Source of the DNA: Bathynomus jamesi
Taxonomy: Eukaryota; Arthropoda; Malacostraca; Isopoda; Cirolanidae
Assembly (NCBI GenBank): GCA_023014485.1
Contig: JAJOZX010000090.1
Span: 1,316,001 to 1,380,000 of the forward strand
Length of the DNA: 64,000 nt
Direction: 5' to 3'
The number at the start of each line of letters is the position of its first letter. Position 1 is the stretch's first letter. The notes beneath the pieces are model-generated. The model was not told the origin of the DNA. It did no database searches and was given only the letters and a program-made list of their open reading frames with translations. Position numbers and translations under genes: made by a program. Positions 45,294 through 56,315 of the stretch are shown here, one piece after another.

Positions 45294-45936
45294 TTGTCGC
45301 TGATAATGCATTTTACTGCTAACACGTTTAGAAGTTATGTGCAGTATTGTGCTATGGCTACTCCTGTGAACATTGACCGCTGTAACTCGTGTTATTACGA
45401 TTATTTTAAGTTCATCTCAGTCTTTTATGAGAACGATGATGAAGCTATTGCATTTCTGCGTAAACATGGCATTCTTCCTAATTCTGTGGAGTGTCCACAC
45501 TGTGAAATGCCCTGCAAACTACGACAGGATAAACATCAGTGGTATTGTAACTGGTTATGGAGCTACAACAAAGGAAAGAAAAGGAAACCGTACAACTACG
45601 TTGTGTCAGATTACCATGGTACATTCCTAGAAAACATACATTTGGCACCCTGGAAACTGGTTCTATTTGTTAACCATTGGCTTCAAAAGCAATGGGATCA
45701 CGCCACTGTTTTGGTGCCTAAATTTGTTGTCAAAAACCAGTCGACTGGCAGAGTTTTTGCTCCGAAGTCACCATGGAGTGGCTCCATGGCCAGGAGCCAA
45801 TTGGCGATAAAAATATCATCGTTGAAATGGATGAGACATTTTTGTCAAAAGTAAGTACGATCGTGGTCGGCAGTTGAATGACCCTCTACCTATTCCTTCT
45901 TTTTCTAATAACTTATTTTCTGTAATAACTGAATAA
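45294..45936 (+). pseudogene. ISXO2-like (Merlin) transposase, N-terminal half
   Basis: DDEAIAFLRKHGILPNSVEC, a CPHC ... WYC zinc-ribbon-like module and LAPWKLVLFVNHWLQ match the N-terminus of Merlin/IS1016-type transposases. After a frameshift near 45780 the protein continues as QEPIGDKN and IIVEMDETF (the first catalytic Asp), then, after another shift at ~45850, SKYDRGRQLNDP. The remaining catalytic residues are absent: the frame runs into a duplicated LPIP segment and stops. It is about half of a ~300-residue enzyme. The zinc module and DE motif make the family call firm, but the gene is dead. Confidence 0.8.
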
Positions 45937-46167
45937 AATGGTGATTATGACCCTCTGCCTATTCCTGGTCCTTCTTTGTGTAATAACTGAATACAACGGT
46001 GATTATATACTTGCTTATTATATGCTACTCAGATTAGGCTATAACTTATAAATGCGTTATCAGTGACAAAAATAAATGTCACCATCGTGTTCAGCACATC
46101 AAAATACATAGGAATCTGGTGTCAGAAATTTAAAAAATGCATCATGTCCAAAAATAAAAATTTACCC

Positions 46168-46307
46168 ATTTGTATAATTTAGCTCTTGGGGGTACAGGGG
46201 CAGAGCCCTCATAAAGATCACGCATCACAAATTAATCGGTACAGGGTTCACTTTGTGATGCATGATCTTTACGGGGGCTCCATCCCCGTGACCTAAATTA
46301 TACAAAT
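46168..46307. mobile_element. 140-bp palindromic MITE nested in the Merlin right arm
   Basis: ATTTGTATAATTTAG...GATCACGCATCACAAA is mirrored by TTTGTGATGCATGATC...CTAAATTATACAAAT. The Merlin arm sequence resumes on both sides. Confidence 0.65.
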
Positions 46308-46485
46308 GATAATGTAATAACATGTTAAGTTATGCACTTTTTTAGTCAAAAATACATTTTTCTAGGTTAGGTTAGGTTGGTTTCCGAAAATAAATAAAGT
46401 AATTACATGCTATAAATAAAGATTTTACATCGATTGTGAAGTCAATTTCATAAAATTGAGGTGAGGGGGGATGTATACAATTATC

Positions 46486-47246
46486 GTTTTATTGAAATTC
46501 AGGTCATGACATCTTAAAATTAACCCTTATTTTTATTACGAAAATAAACCTGTTAACTTATAGCCTACATACGAATTTCAGTCGAACCCAATATAAATGG
46601 AGTGCAAACTATCTACCATTTTCAAAATATGGTAACATTTGAACATAAAGCTACTTGGACCTATCGAGGATAAAACAAAAAAAAAAAAAGGAATTCCATG
46701 AAGAGTCCTTTGCAGTTTAGTTCAATCCAAGAAATTTTTATAGTGTGCCCACTATAAAAATTTCTTGTTCTTCTTATGAGGTATTAAATAGACTACGTTG
46801 AGCCTAAAAGGTCACTTTTAATTGAAAATTTTAATTATATGGACAATATCTTCGGCCTGTTACAATATTCAGAGCTACCTAATTTATTTATTTAATTTAA
46901 TGTGCTTCCAACCACAAAGGTGATGAACACACATCTATTGAATTATGTACAAACTAATTTTACTCGTCGTTCAACTTACATCAAATTCAAAATCTTTATC
47001 TGGAGATGGACTATGAGCGTCATCAGATTTATGAATTAATTTGTTTTCGTTTTCACAAGGCAAACTGAAACATTTATTGTTTGGTTTTACCATATTTTTA
47101 ATTATAATAGATTTTGCTCAACTCCAACTGTTCAAATATTTCCCGCTTTTACCATAACAGTAAAGTTGGTTTATTCTCATTACAGTGTAAAAAAACAATA
47201 ACAACAATAAACTTTATTTCAAACTCAACAGGTAGACATTATACAA
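46486..47246. other. AT-rich spacer, small hairpin only
   Basis: No gene recognised. AAGAAATTTTTATAGTG and its mirror at 46729-46766 form a 17-bp stem with a 4-base loop. Confidence 0.55.
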
Positions 47247-47823
47247 GTGTATATTAGGGTGTGTCACTTTTGGACTTTTTTGAAAAGTTATGGTGCTTAC
47301 CTCTTATATTGTGACAAATTGACCAAAAACCATGAATAAACAAAAAAAAGATAATCGGGTAATATTTAGGGTCCCCGCCCCCTATTCACACAAAAAATGG
47401 TGATTTTTTGAGATATTTTTGGTCATAGTTTCCTTACTAATCATCCTATTTCAAAAATTTTGCTACCAAAATATAGAGAATAATAATGCGCTTCAATCTG
47501 AATAGTTTTTATTAATCTTTGAGTTAAATTTATTAAATTTTGTATATCTCTTTGGTCATTTTGATGCATTTTCTAAGAGAAAAATGCTGCTGTTTTATAT
47601 CTTTGGAAGATCTGAACTGCAATAAAATATTATCCTATATACTTTGGATGTCACCGCCATCCATAGAGCATCATCCCAATGCAGCTCTGCGGCGATGGGC
47701 TTTGAAAATATAAATAAAAAAAGCAGATGGGCTTAAATGAGCAACACTTTTTTGGTTTAGAGATTCAAAGTGGGAACAACTGTGCACATGTTTAGTAGAT
47801 TAAAATTAGTAAATTTTGCAAAG

Positions 47824-47911
47824 AAAAAAAAATGACAACTGTAGACTTAAATTTGTATTAATCTTTTAGATTAATAAAAATTTAAGTCTACAGTTGTCGT
47901 TTTTTTTTTTT
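47824..47911. repeat. Long hairpin, ~36-bp stem
   Basis: AAATGACAACTGTAGACTTA... and its mirror ...TAAGTCTACAGTTGTCGTTT flank a ~6-base loop, with A/T tails extending the stem. It lies just past the end of the C2 gene. Confidence 0.9.
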
Positions 47912-49621
47912 TATTATGAAATACAAACACAAAACAATTTTAATCAATAAGAAACAAAGTGCTATTCTTGAAATTATAATGAAAAATTGTAAATGAAATG
48001 AAATTATAAATGAAAAGAAATTACAAATTCAAGAGACCTTGTTTGGGAAACTTTGGGAAAACACGCCTGTTTTCCTCTACAACTTGAAGCAATGCCTGAA
48101 ATTCACCTTCATCCCTACATGAGCCATGAAAATCCTGCAAAAGTTTGATACCCCTTTCTGCAGTGTCATTAACAACCTTAGTTGAAGAGTGTATTCTCTT
48201 CATCCGTTGAAAATCATTGTTGCTGTCCCATGTTACAGCTGGAGTCCTTATCCAATCTCCCGTTGAACCAAGGACTTTGAATACAAACCATGAGTTTGGA
48301 CCAACTAATTGCTGAATTTTAATTCGTTCTCTTAGGATGGGAAATATCGGCTTACCCTGTTTGAATTCTGGTGGTTGATTGAAAGAGGGAAGTTTTTTGG
48401 CCACCTTGTCCTTTTCACTATGAGTTAAATCTCCAAAGAGAGAAAAGGTTACAAGTTCTTCAGATAGGTACCAGTAATGACTTTTAGAGTGTTGAGGGCA
48501 GCTTCCGCTACTTCCATGTCAATCTTTTTGTGCTGAACTAATTCGTTGTATAGTAGGAGGTCATTTTCAGCCTGAGCCTCAAGTGGATTGGTGACTGATA
48601 GCCAGTACTTGGAGTAGATCATCGATGTAAACAAGCATACTCTTTCCAGCTTTTTTATTGTAACATTATCATATCCGGCTTCGTCTGAAAATGCTAACAT
48701 CTTATTCGTATACAATATGACAGCCATCCATCTGGCGTGATGGAAAGCTCCTTGCTTGATCCAATGTATTCCTCTGGCAGGAATTTCTCCTAAAACGAGC
48801 ATAGTTGTTTCAGCTACCTCTTTGTAATCATCCCTGGGAAGGCTCTGGTTATCTTTGAGCAAATCTGTCATAAAATCTATGACGCATTTTTTCTGGTCCT
48901 TGAAATGTCTGTCATTGACAGATAGCTGTTTGAAGGGTTGCTTAGTATCTAGCTTCTCCCATATAACATCTCTGAAGGTCTTGAAAGATTCGTTTTCGGG
49001 TGAAGTAGATTTTCCAAATACCTTTAGATACACTGCTGACAAAACTCGTTCTGCCATATGGTGGCGACAAGCGAGCCCTAATAATTTTTTTCCAAAGAGG
49101 TCTTCCAGTACTTTACAAGCCCCCTTTTATCCAGCCAGTATTGGATGAAGTAGTATCGAATACCATTCCGTAAACATTATCCTGTGATTTCCATTCTTGG
49201 ATTGTGCTAAAAACAGTACAAGCTTGTGTCGATCCAGTTGAGACACCGATATCGGGTATCGAGAGAAGTTTCTCAACATTCTCTCCCGATATAAGTATTG
49301 CCAATCGATCCTGCGTTCCTCCTGAAACATTCAGTATCATTTTGCTGTCCCAGCAGACTACACCAGTGGTCTCCAAAGTGGGGTGCGCCTACCGATCTAG
49401 GGGGTGCGCGAAGAAAATTTGATGATTCTGATTTATCATTGTTTTTTTGTAGAAAGTTTTTGAATTTCAAGAAGATGACCGAGAAAGAAAATATTCGCTA
49501 ACAACACAGTCATTCCTAGGAATTTGCGAGATAGTATCCGCGATATCGCTTACTTGCGATTAAAATTTAGCAAACTAAATATCACAATTCGAGATCGCTG
49601 CATTATTTTGTAAAATAACAG

Positions 49622-49921
49622 TTGATTGACATCAGGGAAGATACAAGTTTACGAACCGAATTTCAACAGAAAACTGTGCACAATTGGTGGATTGGATTAA
49701 AAAATGAGTACCCAGATTTAGTAAGCGCAGCGAACGATGCGCTCCTTCCATTTGGATCTACATATCTGCGTGAGGTGTCTTTTTCTGCTATGATAGGTAT
49801 TAAAACCAAGAATCGAAATAAACTGAACTTGGAACCAGACCTTCGAATCGCTGTATCACAAAGTGTCAAACCAAGATTTTCAGAAATTATGAAGCACAGT
49901 CAGCCACATTGTTCTCATTAA
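49622..49921 (+). pseudogene. hAT transposase C-terminus (ZBED5/FAM200-like)
   Basis: The frame REDTSLRTEFQQKTVHNWWI, EYPDLVSAANDALLPFGSTY, VSFSAMIGIKTKNRNKLN and LEPDLRIAVSQSVKPRF matches the C-terminal dimerisation region of the hAT group that gave rise to vertebrate ZBED5/FAM200 proteins (family knowledge). The N-terminal BED finger and RNase H core are missing, and a nested hAT derivative lies downstream. It starts without a proper initiation context, being the tail of a deleted gene. It cannot encode an active enzyme. Its plus orientation is opposite to the host C2 gene. Confidence 0.82.
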
Positions 49922-50024
49922 ATTATATTGGTAAGTATATCTTCACTCTATCCCATTTCTGTTGTATACTACTAACTTACTAATAAATAATGAAAGTATA
50001 TATACATACATACATACATATATA

Positions 50025-50914
50025 CAGGGCCGGATCTAGAAGTTGCGAGGCCCTAGGCAGATCTAGAAATTGCGAGGCCCTAGGCCTATATATATGAAAA
50101 TATGGACTTAATTATCGGTACTATACCAGCAATATTAGAATCCCGCATAGACAGAACTATGCCACCACTTAAAAATTAAACCAAACCAAAATAATCACGC
50201 ATGGAAATTGTATAAGAAATATAAATAAACCATACAAATAAGTATAAATTATAATATGAATCAAGATTTGTATCGAAAATATAAGACAATGATTTCTAAG
50301 ATTTATATAATATTATAGGTAATGACTTTCCATAGTATACAAACGTTTTTCATATGTGAGGTATAAGAGATGTTGACATTTCATTTTTTATAATAGTGAG
50401 CGATCGACTTATCAGGCTAAATATTAATGCTTTAATATTTGGTTCAGATGCTCCTTGAATATTACAGCAATGCTTTTCTACTTTTCTTCGAGCTAAACTC
50501 TTCAATTAATTGAGAATAATCTAATGAATTTGTTATATCGTTTTCTATTGATAACATAGCTAATGATTGCAATCTTGCTTGAGACATGGTGGAACGCAAA
50601 TATGTTTTAATAAGTTTGAGACGCGAGAAACTTCTTTCAGCCGAAGCAACAGTAACTGGGATGGTTAATACTATTCGAAGTGCAACATAAACATTAGGAT
50701 AAATCTCACTTAGTTGTTTTTGCACTATATAAACAAGGGCATTTCCGAGATCTGTTTTCTCAAGTATAAACCTGCAAAGTACTTTAAGTTCTTCATAGAG
50801 TTCTAAATCATTAATATCACTTGAACAGAAGGCGCAAAACGGCTTGAGCGAGGCCCCCTTTGGCGCGAGGCCCTAGGCGATCGCCTAGTTCGCCTATAGC
50901 TAAATCCGGGCCTG
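50025..50914 (-). mobile_element. Deleted hAT nested in the previous hAT
   Basis: Ends CAGGGCCGGATCTAGAAGT (left) and CAGGCCCGGATTTAGCTATA (right, opposite strand); flanks CATATATA and CATATTAT match at 6 of 8 in TA-rich DNA. A CGAGGCCCTAGGC motif recurs near both ends. A minus-strand transposase C-terminus is inside. Confidence 0.85.
50462..50828 (-). pseudogene. hAT transposase C-terminal dimerisation domain
   Basis: INDLELYEELKVLCRFI ... YPNVYVALRIVLTIPVTVAS, AERSFSRLKLIKTYLRS and TMSQARLQSLAMLSIEND form the classical hAT C-terminal (hATC) domain, including AERSFSRL. The frame carries on to a stop at 50462. Everything upstream of this exon-sized piece is deleted. The closest familiar relatives are hAT-derived zinc-finger MYM-type proteins. 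It is on the opposite strand to the hAT that contains it and parallel with the C2 gene. Confidence 0.88.
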
Positions 50915-50915
50915 C

Positions 50916-50982
<67 letters not shown>

Positions 50983-52496
50983 ATATAATCTATATGTTCA
51001 TTACGGGTGCGTGTTATTTATTTTTGCTGATTAAAGGGTGAGTGATCAAAAAAGTTTGGAGAACACTGGACTACACAATACTGAGGTGGGTTGAACGACT
51101 CCTTAATAGTGTCAGCAGTAGCTTTCCACGACTTCTTCGCACCTCGCGCAGAAGTACTTTTCGATAATGACATCTCTTTTAAATCTAGCCCACATTCAGC
51201 TGCTACCACAGATGCAAATGTCGAGCGTTGTCCGAATGATAGTCCTAAATGATCAGCTGTATTAGATATTAATGTTGACTGTAGTAACTTAGGACGTTTT
51301 GATGGGCCTGGGCTCGGAGTAAAATCATCTTCACCATTACTTGAGTCCACTAACTCGCCTTCATATGATTCAAGTTTGTGTGTCTCTTCTTCTAATGCCT
51401 TTCGCTCTTTTTCTTTCAATTTTCTTCGTTCTTCACCTTCTATTCTAGCAGTCTTTTTGATCAGTTTGGCTACATAAGCTTTATCGATCGGATCCAGAGA
51501 ATATATTCCAGCACTTCGTTGATCTTCCTAAAAGCGAAGATCCTCATTCTTCTGTTGTATAGTTCACAATGTATCATTTTGGATCTCATTACATACATTT
51601 TCAGTTGATATATCAAATAAGTTATCTGAACGAGTCAGAAAAGGTGTTTTGGGGTTTCATAACATTTCTTCTTTACATTCATTTTTACCCAACTTCTCAT
51701 GCTCTTTTATCAAATCCCACAACATTTTTTTGGGTCCTTTCTGCTTTCTAACGGATTCTGATGGTATGCCAGCCATAATCCATACCTTCTCTACCTTATC
51801 TAATACTCCCAAAATATTTTCTTTCTTTGACACATTGTCGCTTTTCATATGATCCCTTCTCAAGAAGAAAAAGTGACTGAGAACTTCACTATTCGTTGGA
51901 AGCATGCTTCCTTCTCTTGCGCATATGTCTTCCACTAACTTTCCCAATAAAGAATCATATTTTCTTAGGTCTGTTCTTAATATTGGCTTACTGTTAGCCA
52001 TGACTATTGACTAATTTTAATAAACTATGAAATTAAGCAAATCTATAATAGAATTTTGAAAGAAAAGCAAATTTATCGTACATTTGGTTATATTTGCATA
52101 CTTTTTGTAGATAAAACCTGGAAATACTGTAAATAAATGTTATAGAAATGAAAACAGAGGGAAAAATTTCATAAGGTCCACTCAAATATTAGCACCGTAT
52201 ACAACTAAAATAGTTTTAAAACGTTCACAATAAGAGGATACCGTTATTCTCTACATTTTGGTAGCAAAATTTTTGAAATACGATGATTAGTAAGGAAACT
52301 ATGACCAAAAATATCTCCAAAAATCACCGTTTTTTGTGTGAATAGGGGGCTTATTTTTCAAATGGGGGGCGGGGACCTTAAATTTTACCCGACTGTCTTT
52401 TTTTTTTTGGTTTATTCATGGTTTTTGGTCAATTTGTTACAATATAAGAGGTAAGCACCATAACTTTTCAAAAAAAGTCCAAAAGTGACACACCCT

Positions 52497-53233
52497 CAGG
52501 TCCGGCGCCAGCCTATTTGGCGCCCTTAGCATGACTGCAGCTGGCGCCCCCACCCGCCTCCCACTTCACAATTGGGTTTGCCCACAAAGTAATCAAGGTA
52601 CCATATTGAAGAAACTATTTGCCTTACACTGATCTATTTTAATTTGCTAATACATACATTTATTATAAAATTATAAAATCATTTCACAGTTCAAGAAAGT
52701 GTCATGACCAATCAAAACAGCGAGTAAAGCGAGGCATATGTAGTAACAAATCAGAACGCTCAAAAGTGCTAAAATATGCGTGCAAAATGGACATATCTAC
52801 TGTTTTTTCCAAGCAAGAAGGGCATATGTCACATAAAAACAGTTATTTGCTTATTGACGACTCCCGGAACTCATATTAAGCCGTAAATAAGCCGAGTCGC
52901 TTATTGACGACTCCCGTCTGTGCGCGCAACATTTTTAAATCGCTTATTTACGACTCCCGTCCCTAAAGGGTTAAAGGTCGTGATAGTGAAAGTTCTATAA
53001 TGACCCAATAAGATGAATAAGTTAATTATGTAAATATCAGTCAAGTTAAACTGGTGTACATACGTCGTACAATCTTTCATCATTTGTCTATGCTTCTCAT
53101 TCCTTCATTATTTTTTTCATGTTGTTCTTACATAATACTATCAGACGTGCACAGGGCGGGAGGCGCTGGCGCCCCCCAGATCTTTGGCGCCCTTAGCATT
53201 TACTAACCTCGCCTAATGGAAGCGGCGGCCCTG
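52497..53233. mobile_element. hAT MITE in the right TIR of C2, duplication CACACCCT
   Basis: Ends CAGGTCCGGCGCCAGCC and (other strand) CAGGGCCGCCGCTTCC, with exact CACACCCT at 52489-52496 and 53234-53241. TTTGGCGCCCTTAGCAT occurs near both ends in the same orientation. Non-coding, 737 bp. Confidence 0.92.
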
Positions 53234-53289
53234 CACACCCTACTGTACATAGGTAAAGCCCATGTTTTAACTTTAGTATCTATCGGAAA

Positions 53290-54232
53290 AACAAACAATT
53301 TGTCGTATGTACACTTTTATTCCAAACACGACTCCAGTCAAGAAAGTCATATTTTCTTCAATGTTTCTCCGCGCTCTTAGGATCACCAGTCTGGAATACA
53401 GTACATGGATGCTGAGTTAGAAAAAACAATATTGAAAGTGATTTGTGTTGCTCACTTTCTTTCTTGGAATCTTGTCTTAACAAGGCAAAACGAACTTTTA
53501 ATCGTGTGAATAATAACCCTCGCACTTTGTCGAAGAATGTTTCAATACTTCCATTTTTCCCAGGTTCTTTAGGCATTCTTAATGTACTTAAACTTTTGAA
53601 CATTAATGTAGTATTTTCATATGACACTATTCACTTATGAAAAATGTCATAATAAAAAATAGTTCACCAATAATTCATACATGATCTATAAAATTGGTTG
53701 TAAACAATATGACTTTTTTTACAATGGACAGACGGGAAAAGATTTGAACACGCATGTAAAACCACATCAATATTCCGTTCGAATGAAACAGTCGTCCAAA
53801 CCCTTTTTGTCTATTTGTCAAAGTTGTCCAATTATACTGATTGAAATAATGCTTCAAATTTGTTTCACTCAAGCAACATTGTTAATAGAAGTATTCTTGA
53901 ACCTGCCATTATTCAACTTACAAACAATTTCAACCTTAGCCAGGGCTTTTTTCGCTCAATCCTGTTGTTTTGAATTCATTTAGAACAAAATCAGGTAAGA
54001 AGGGGACAAGATGTTAAAATTCTGTTAGCTTTTCCCTGTAAATTGTATGCTCCTCCTACAATATTTTGCTGCACCAATCATATTATTTTTTCTTTGTGAT
54101 CTATATGTAGTCCAATCTTGTTATTGATTTTAGTATTCCTGAGGATCTCATTAGACAAAACCGCTTGAGCACTATTTCGTGTTTTCTTTTTCCTTCGTGG
54201 TATATATATATATTTGTTTTAATATTTGTTTA

Positions 54233-54277
<45 letters not shown>
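53290..54277 (+). pseudogene. Penelope-like element fragment: RT C-terminus, GIY-YIG endonuclease, 3' UTR
   Basis: FLRALRITSLEYSTWML (~53360), AKRTFNRVNNN, LPFFPGSLGILNVLKLLNIN and VVFSYDTIHL (to 53637) match the linker after the Penelope RT. IYKIGCKQYDFFYNGQTGKDL (~53682) is the GIY-YIG-like endonuclease start, then HVKPHQYSVR. The frame shifts several times (~53410, 53640, 53800). The 3' UTR to 54235 contains CCTGAGGATCTCATTAGA and ends in a (TA)n tail. 5'-truncated; the RT palm is missing. Confidence 0.75.
54236..54277. repeat. (TA)n tail/microsatellite
   Basis: About 42 bases of TA directly after the Penelope-like 3' UTR. Confidence 0.9.
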
Positions 54278-54281
<4 letters not shown>

Positions 54282-54282
<1 letters not shown>

Positions 54283-54515
54283 TGGTTTTTCAAATTACTT
54301 GGACCACTCCCAGATTTTTCTATTTTTTTGATAAATCCCAGAGAAGGTAGCAATTCTTGATAACAATCATTCCTCTGAGGCTACGTGTGTCTAGACATAT
54401 CGTAAAAAGGGAAATACCCATAAACAGCTTCTCTTAATCCTTTGGAAACCTTTTCTAAATCTCATTCCACGTCAAATGTGTAGGTGGTCCAAATAATTTT
54501 ATAGGCCATTTTTGT
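54282..54515. mobile_element. Tc1-like MITE remnant
   Basis: CAGTGGTTTTTCAAATTACT followed by TGGACCAC at the left is mirrored approximately by GTGGTCCAAATAATTTT near 54485-54501, the end form of Tc1-type elements. Non-coding. Confidence 0.5.
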
Positions 54516-54578
54516 ATATATCATATATAATACAACTCAGAATGGTCCCCCTGAGAAACTTTTATGGTCTGTGTGTAA

Positions 54579-54615
54579 TATATATATATATATATATATA
54601 ATATATATATATATA
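54579..54615. repeat. (TA)n microsatellite
   Basis: Interrupted (TA)n that directly precedes the mariner MITE. Confidence 0.9.
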
Positions 54616-54841
54616 CAGGGTGTCCATAAAGTTAAACATCCTAGGAAAATACATTTATTTATAAAGATAGTTACAGTATTTGTTCGAAATGATTCCCACC
54701 AACCTCAAAACACGTTTGTAAACGAAAAAGCAGGTTTTTTTGAATGTTCCTCAATATATTTGGCCTGATGGAGCCGACTTCATCTTGAAATAAATAGACA
54801 TTGCTTATTTTCCTATGATGTGTGACTTTATGGACACCCTG
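54616..54841. mobile_element. mariner MITE, 226 bp
   Basis: CAGGGTGTCCATAAAGT at the left and ACTTTATGGACACCCTG at the right. The left flank is TA; the right flank reads TG, probably mutated. The interior contains the reverse complement of a mariner transposase tail (VGGNHFEQIL-like). Confidence 0.85.
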
Positions 54842-54866
54842 TGTATATATATATATATATATATAT

Positions 54867-56254
54867 AAGCAGAAAGCAACAGACAAGGAAAGAAACATCC
54901 ATCAAGTTGGAAAGGGACTATATTTTGTATATTGCAACGTTTCAAGCACAAACTATGCTCATCCTCAGGCAAAAATTCTAAAAAGTTAAAAACAATATTA
55001 AAAACCATAATGACATTAACAAATTAAAATAGGGAAAAAATCCACAAGCATTAAAAACAGTCACACTAAAAAAATTCTAAAAAGTTACAATTAAAAACCA
55101 TAATGACTATTATGAAACAAAAGCGAACAATTAACAAGCTTTAAAACAATAAAAGTGACACTAAAAACGAACAATGAATAACAGCTATAAAATACAAAAT
55201 GTAAAACTCAAAAAACTCAAAATTCACAGGCTATCTTTTAAAACACTAAAAAATTAAAAACCCACACTAAAAGGAACACACCTTAAGTCTAAGCAGCACA
55301 GATTCCGAGGCAAAACTAAAAAAACAGAAACATCTAAAACCAAGTAAAGGTTGGTTGTTCAAGATGTTCAGTTTAGACGGAGGGGAACGGATGAAATGTC
55401 AGAGTTAAGCGAAGGGGAGAGTTTTTTAATATACAGGGATTCTAGAAGTCTTAACGTTTGCTCACACGGAGCGGAATCTAAAATGTTAAAATTAGCTAAA
55501 GTTATATCGACTTTGCATAGAACAACATGGCTGCGTATAGCTGAAGCTTCTTTAGTTTTCAAAGGTTTGTCAGTTCTATGGCTATACGCAGCCATGTTGT
55601 TCTATGCAAAGTCGATATAACTTTAGCTAATTTTAACATTTTAGATTCCGCTCCGTGTGAGCAAACGTTAAGACTTCTAGAATCCCTGTATATTAAAAAA
55701 CTCTCCCCTTCGCTTAACTCTGACATTTCATCCGTTCCCCTCCGTCTAAACTGAACATCTTGAACAACCAACCTTTACTTGGTTTTAGATGTTTCTGTTT
55801 TTTAGTTTTGCCTCGGAATCTGTGCTGCTTAGACTTAAGGTGTGTTCCTTTTAGTGTGGGTTTTTAATTTTTTAGTGTTTTAAAAGATAGCCTGTGAATT
55901 TTGAGTTTTTTGAGTTTTACATTTTGTATTTTATAGCTGTTATTCATTGTTCGTTTTTAGTGTCACTTTTATTGTTTTAAAGCTTGTTAATTGTTCGCTT
56001 TTGTTTCATAATAGTCATTATGGTTTTTAATTGTAACTTTTTAGAATTTTTTTAGTGTGACTGTTTTTAATGCTTGTGGATTTTTTCCCTATTTTAATTT
56101 GTTAATGTCATTATGGTTTTTAATATTGTTTTTAACTTTTTAGAATTTTTGCCTGAGGATGAGCATAGTTTGTGCTTGAAACGTTGCAATATACAAAATA
56201 TAGTCCCTTTCCAACTTGATGGATGTTTCTTTCCTTGTCTGTTGCTTTCTGCTT
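54867..56254. mobile_element. Penelope-like element palindrome 1 (two head-to-head 3' ends)
   Basis: The left arm (54867-55541) and right arm (55580-56254) appear identical as reverse complements, around a 38-base loop. Each arm has the end of a Penelope endonuclease gene, a 3' UTR with CCTGAGGATGAGC...GAAACGTTGC, and then a (TA)n tract outside. The two copies point away from each other. Confidence 0.9.
55368..55595 (-). pseudogene. Penelope-like endonuclease C-terminus (palindrome 1)
   Basis: HRTDKPLKTKEASAIRSHV, CKVDITLANFNILDS and LRLLESLYIKKLSPSLN match the C-terminal tail of Penelope-like proteins, similar to but distinct from the copy in palindrome 2. The frame runs from the right arm through the loop into the left arm. 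The loop codes for RTDKPLKTKEAS, present once only, so the minus copy is 38 bases longer at its 5' end than the plus copy (55559 onward). RT and the GIY-YIG core are absent. Confidence 0.85.
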
Positions 56255-56315
56255 AAATTGAAATTGAAGCTTGCCAGAAGCGGCCTTCACCAATATGTAT
56301 ATATATATATAAACT

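Larger units (their letters stand above)
45147..46347 (+). mobile_element. Merlin-like element (ISXO2-type) with ~165-bp inverted ends
   Basis: The left arm 45147-45311 is mirrored by 46049-46347, beginning GACTAAAAAAGTGCATAA; the right arm contains an extra 140-bp palindromic insertion (46168-46307). A transposase fragment lies between. A further inverted pair (44803-44845 and 46452-46485) lies outside, so either the true ends are those, or the Merlin sits in another palindromic element. No clear 8-9 bp duplication was found. Confidence 0.7.
49364..51068 (+). mobile_element. hAT element in C2 gene, duplication GACTACAC
   Basis: Ends CAGTGGTCTCCAAAGTGGGG (left) and CAGTGTTCTCCAAACTTTTT (right, opposite strand), with exact GACTACAC at 49356-49363 and 51069-51076. 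1,705 bp, of which 890 bp is a second hAT derivative. It retains a transposase C-terminus. Confidence 0.95.
48021..52001 (-). pseudogene. Family C2 transposase-like gene, split by hAT
   Basis: The N-terminal frame starts MANSKPILRTDLRKYDSL (52001-51657). A probable ~150-bp intron ends at TTTTAG near 51529, then YSLDPIDKAYVAKLIKKTAR, a Ser/Pro linker and NPPQYCVV up to the hAT at 51068. Beyond the hAT: CWDSKMILNVSGG (~49350), FDTTSSNTG (~49160), LACRHHMAERV (~49060), GAFHHARWM (~48745), a frameshift near 48490, YWYLSEELVTFSLFG, and the terminal VVNDTAERGIKLLQDF. This uncharacterised family is widespread in invertebrates. D-x3-SNTG, C-x2-H and ARW recall hAT second-Asp, CxxH and RW motifs, so I infer a hAT-like transposase. 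Apart from the insertion I see only a few breaks. Confidence 0.72.
47255..53242 (-). mobile_element. Element C2: ~4.3 kb core with long TIRs, expanded by nested hATs
   Basis: The left end TAGGGTGTGTCACTTTTGG (47255) continues for ~220 bp and is mirrored at 52252-52496 plus the last bases at 53234-53242, the right end being split by a hAT MITE. The flanks GTGTATAT (47247-47254) and CTGTACAT (53243-53250) match at 6 of 8, consistent with an old 8-bp duplication. The TAGGGTGTG start is like that of the two full hATs here. Inside is one minus-strand gene (family C2), interrupted by a hAT that itself carries another. Confidence 0.8.

Noticed and set aside
53358..53627. An 89-codon minus-strand protein
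   Set aside because: The opposite strand reads as the Penelope linker (AKRTFNRVNNN, LPFFPGSLGIL), so this frame is its antisense shadow.
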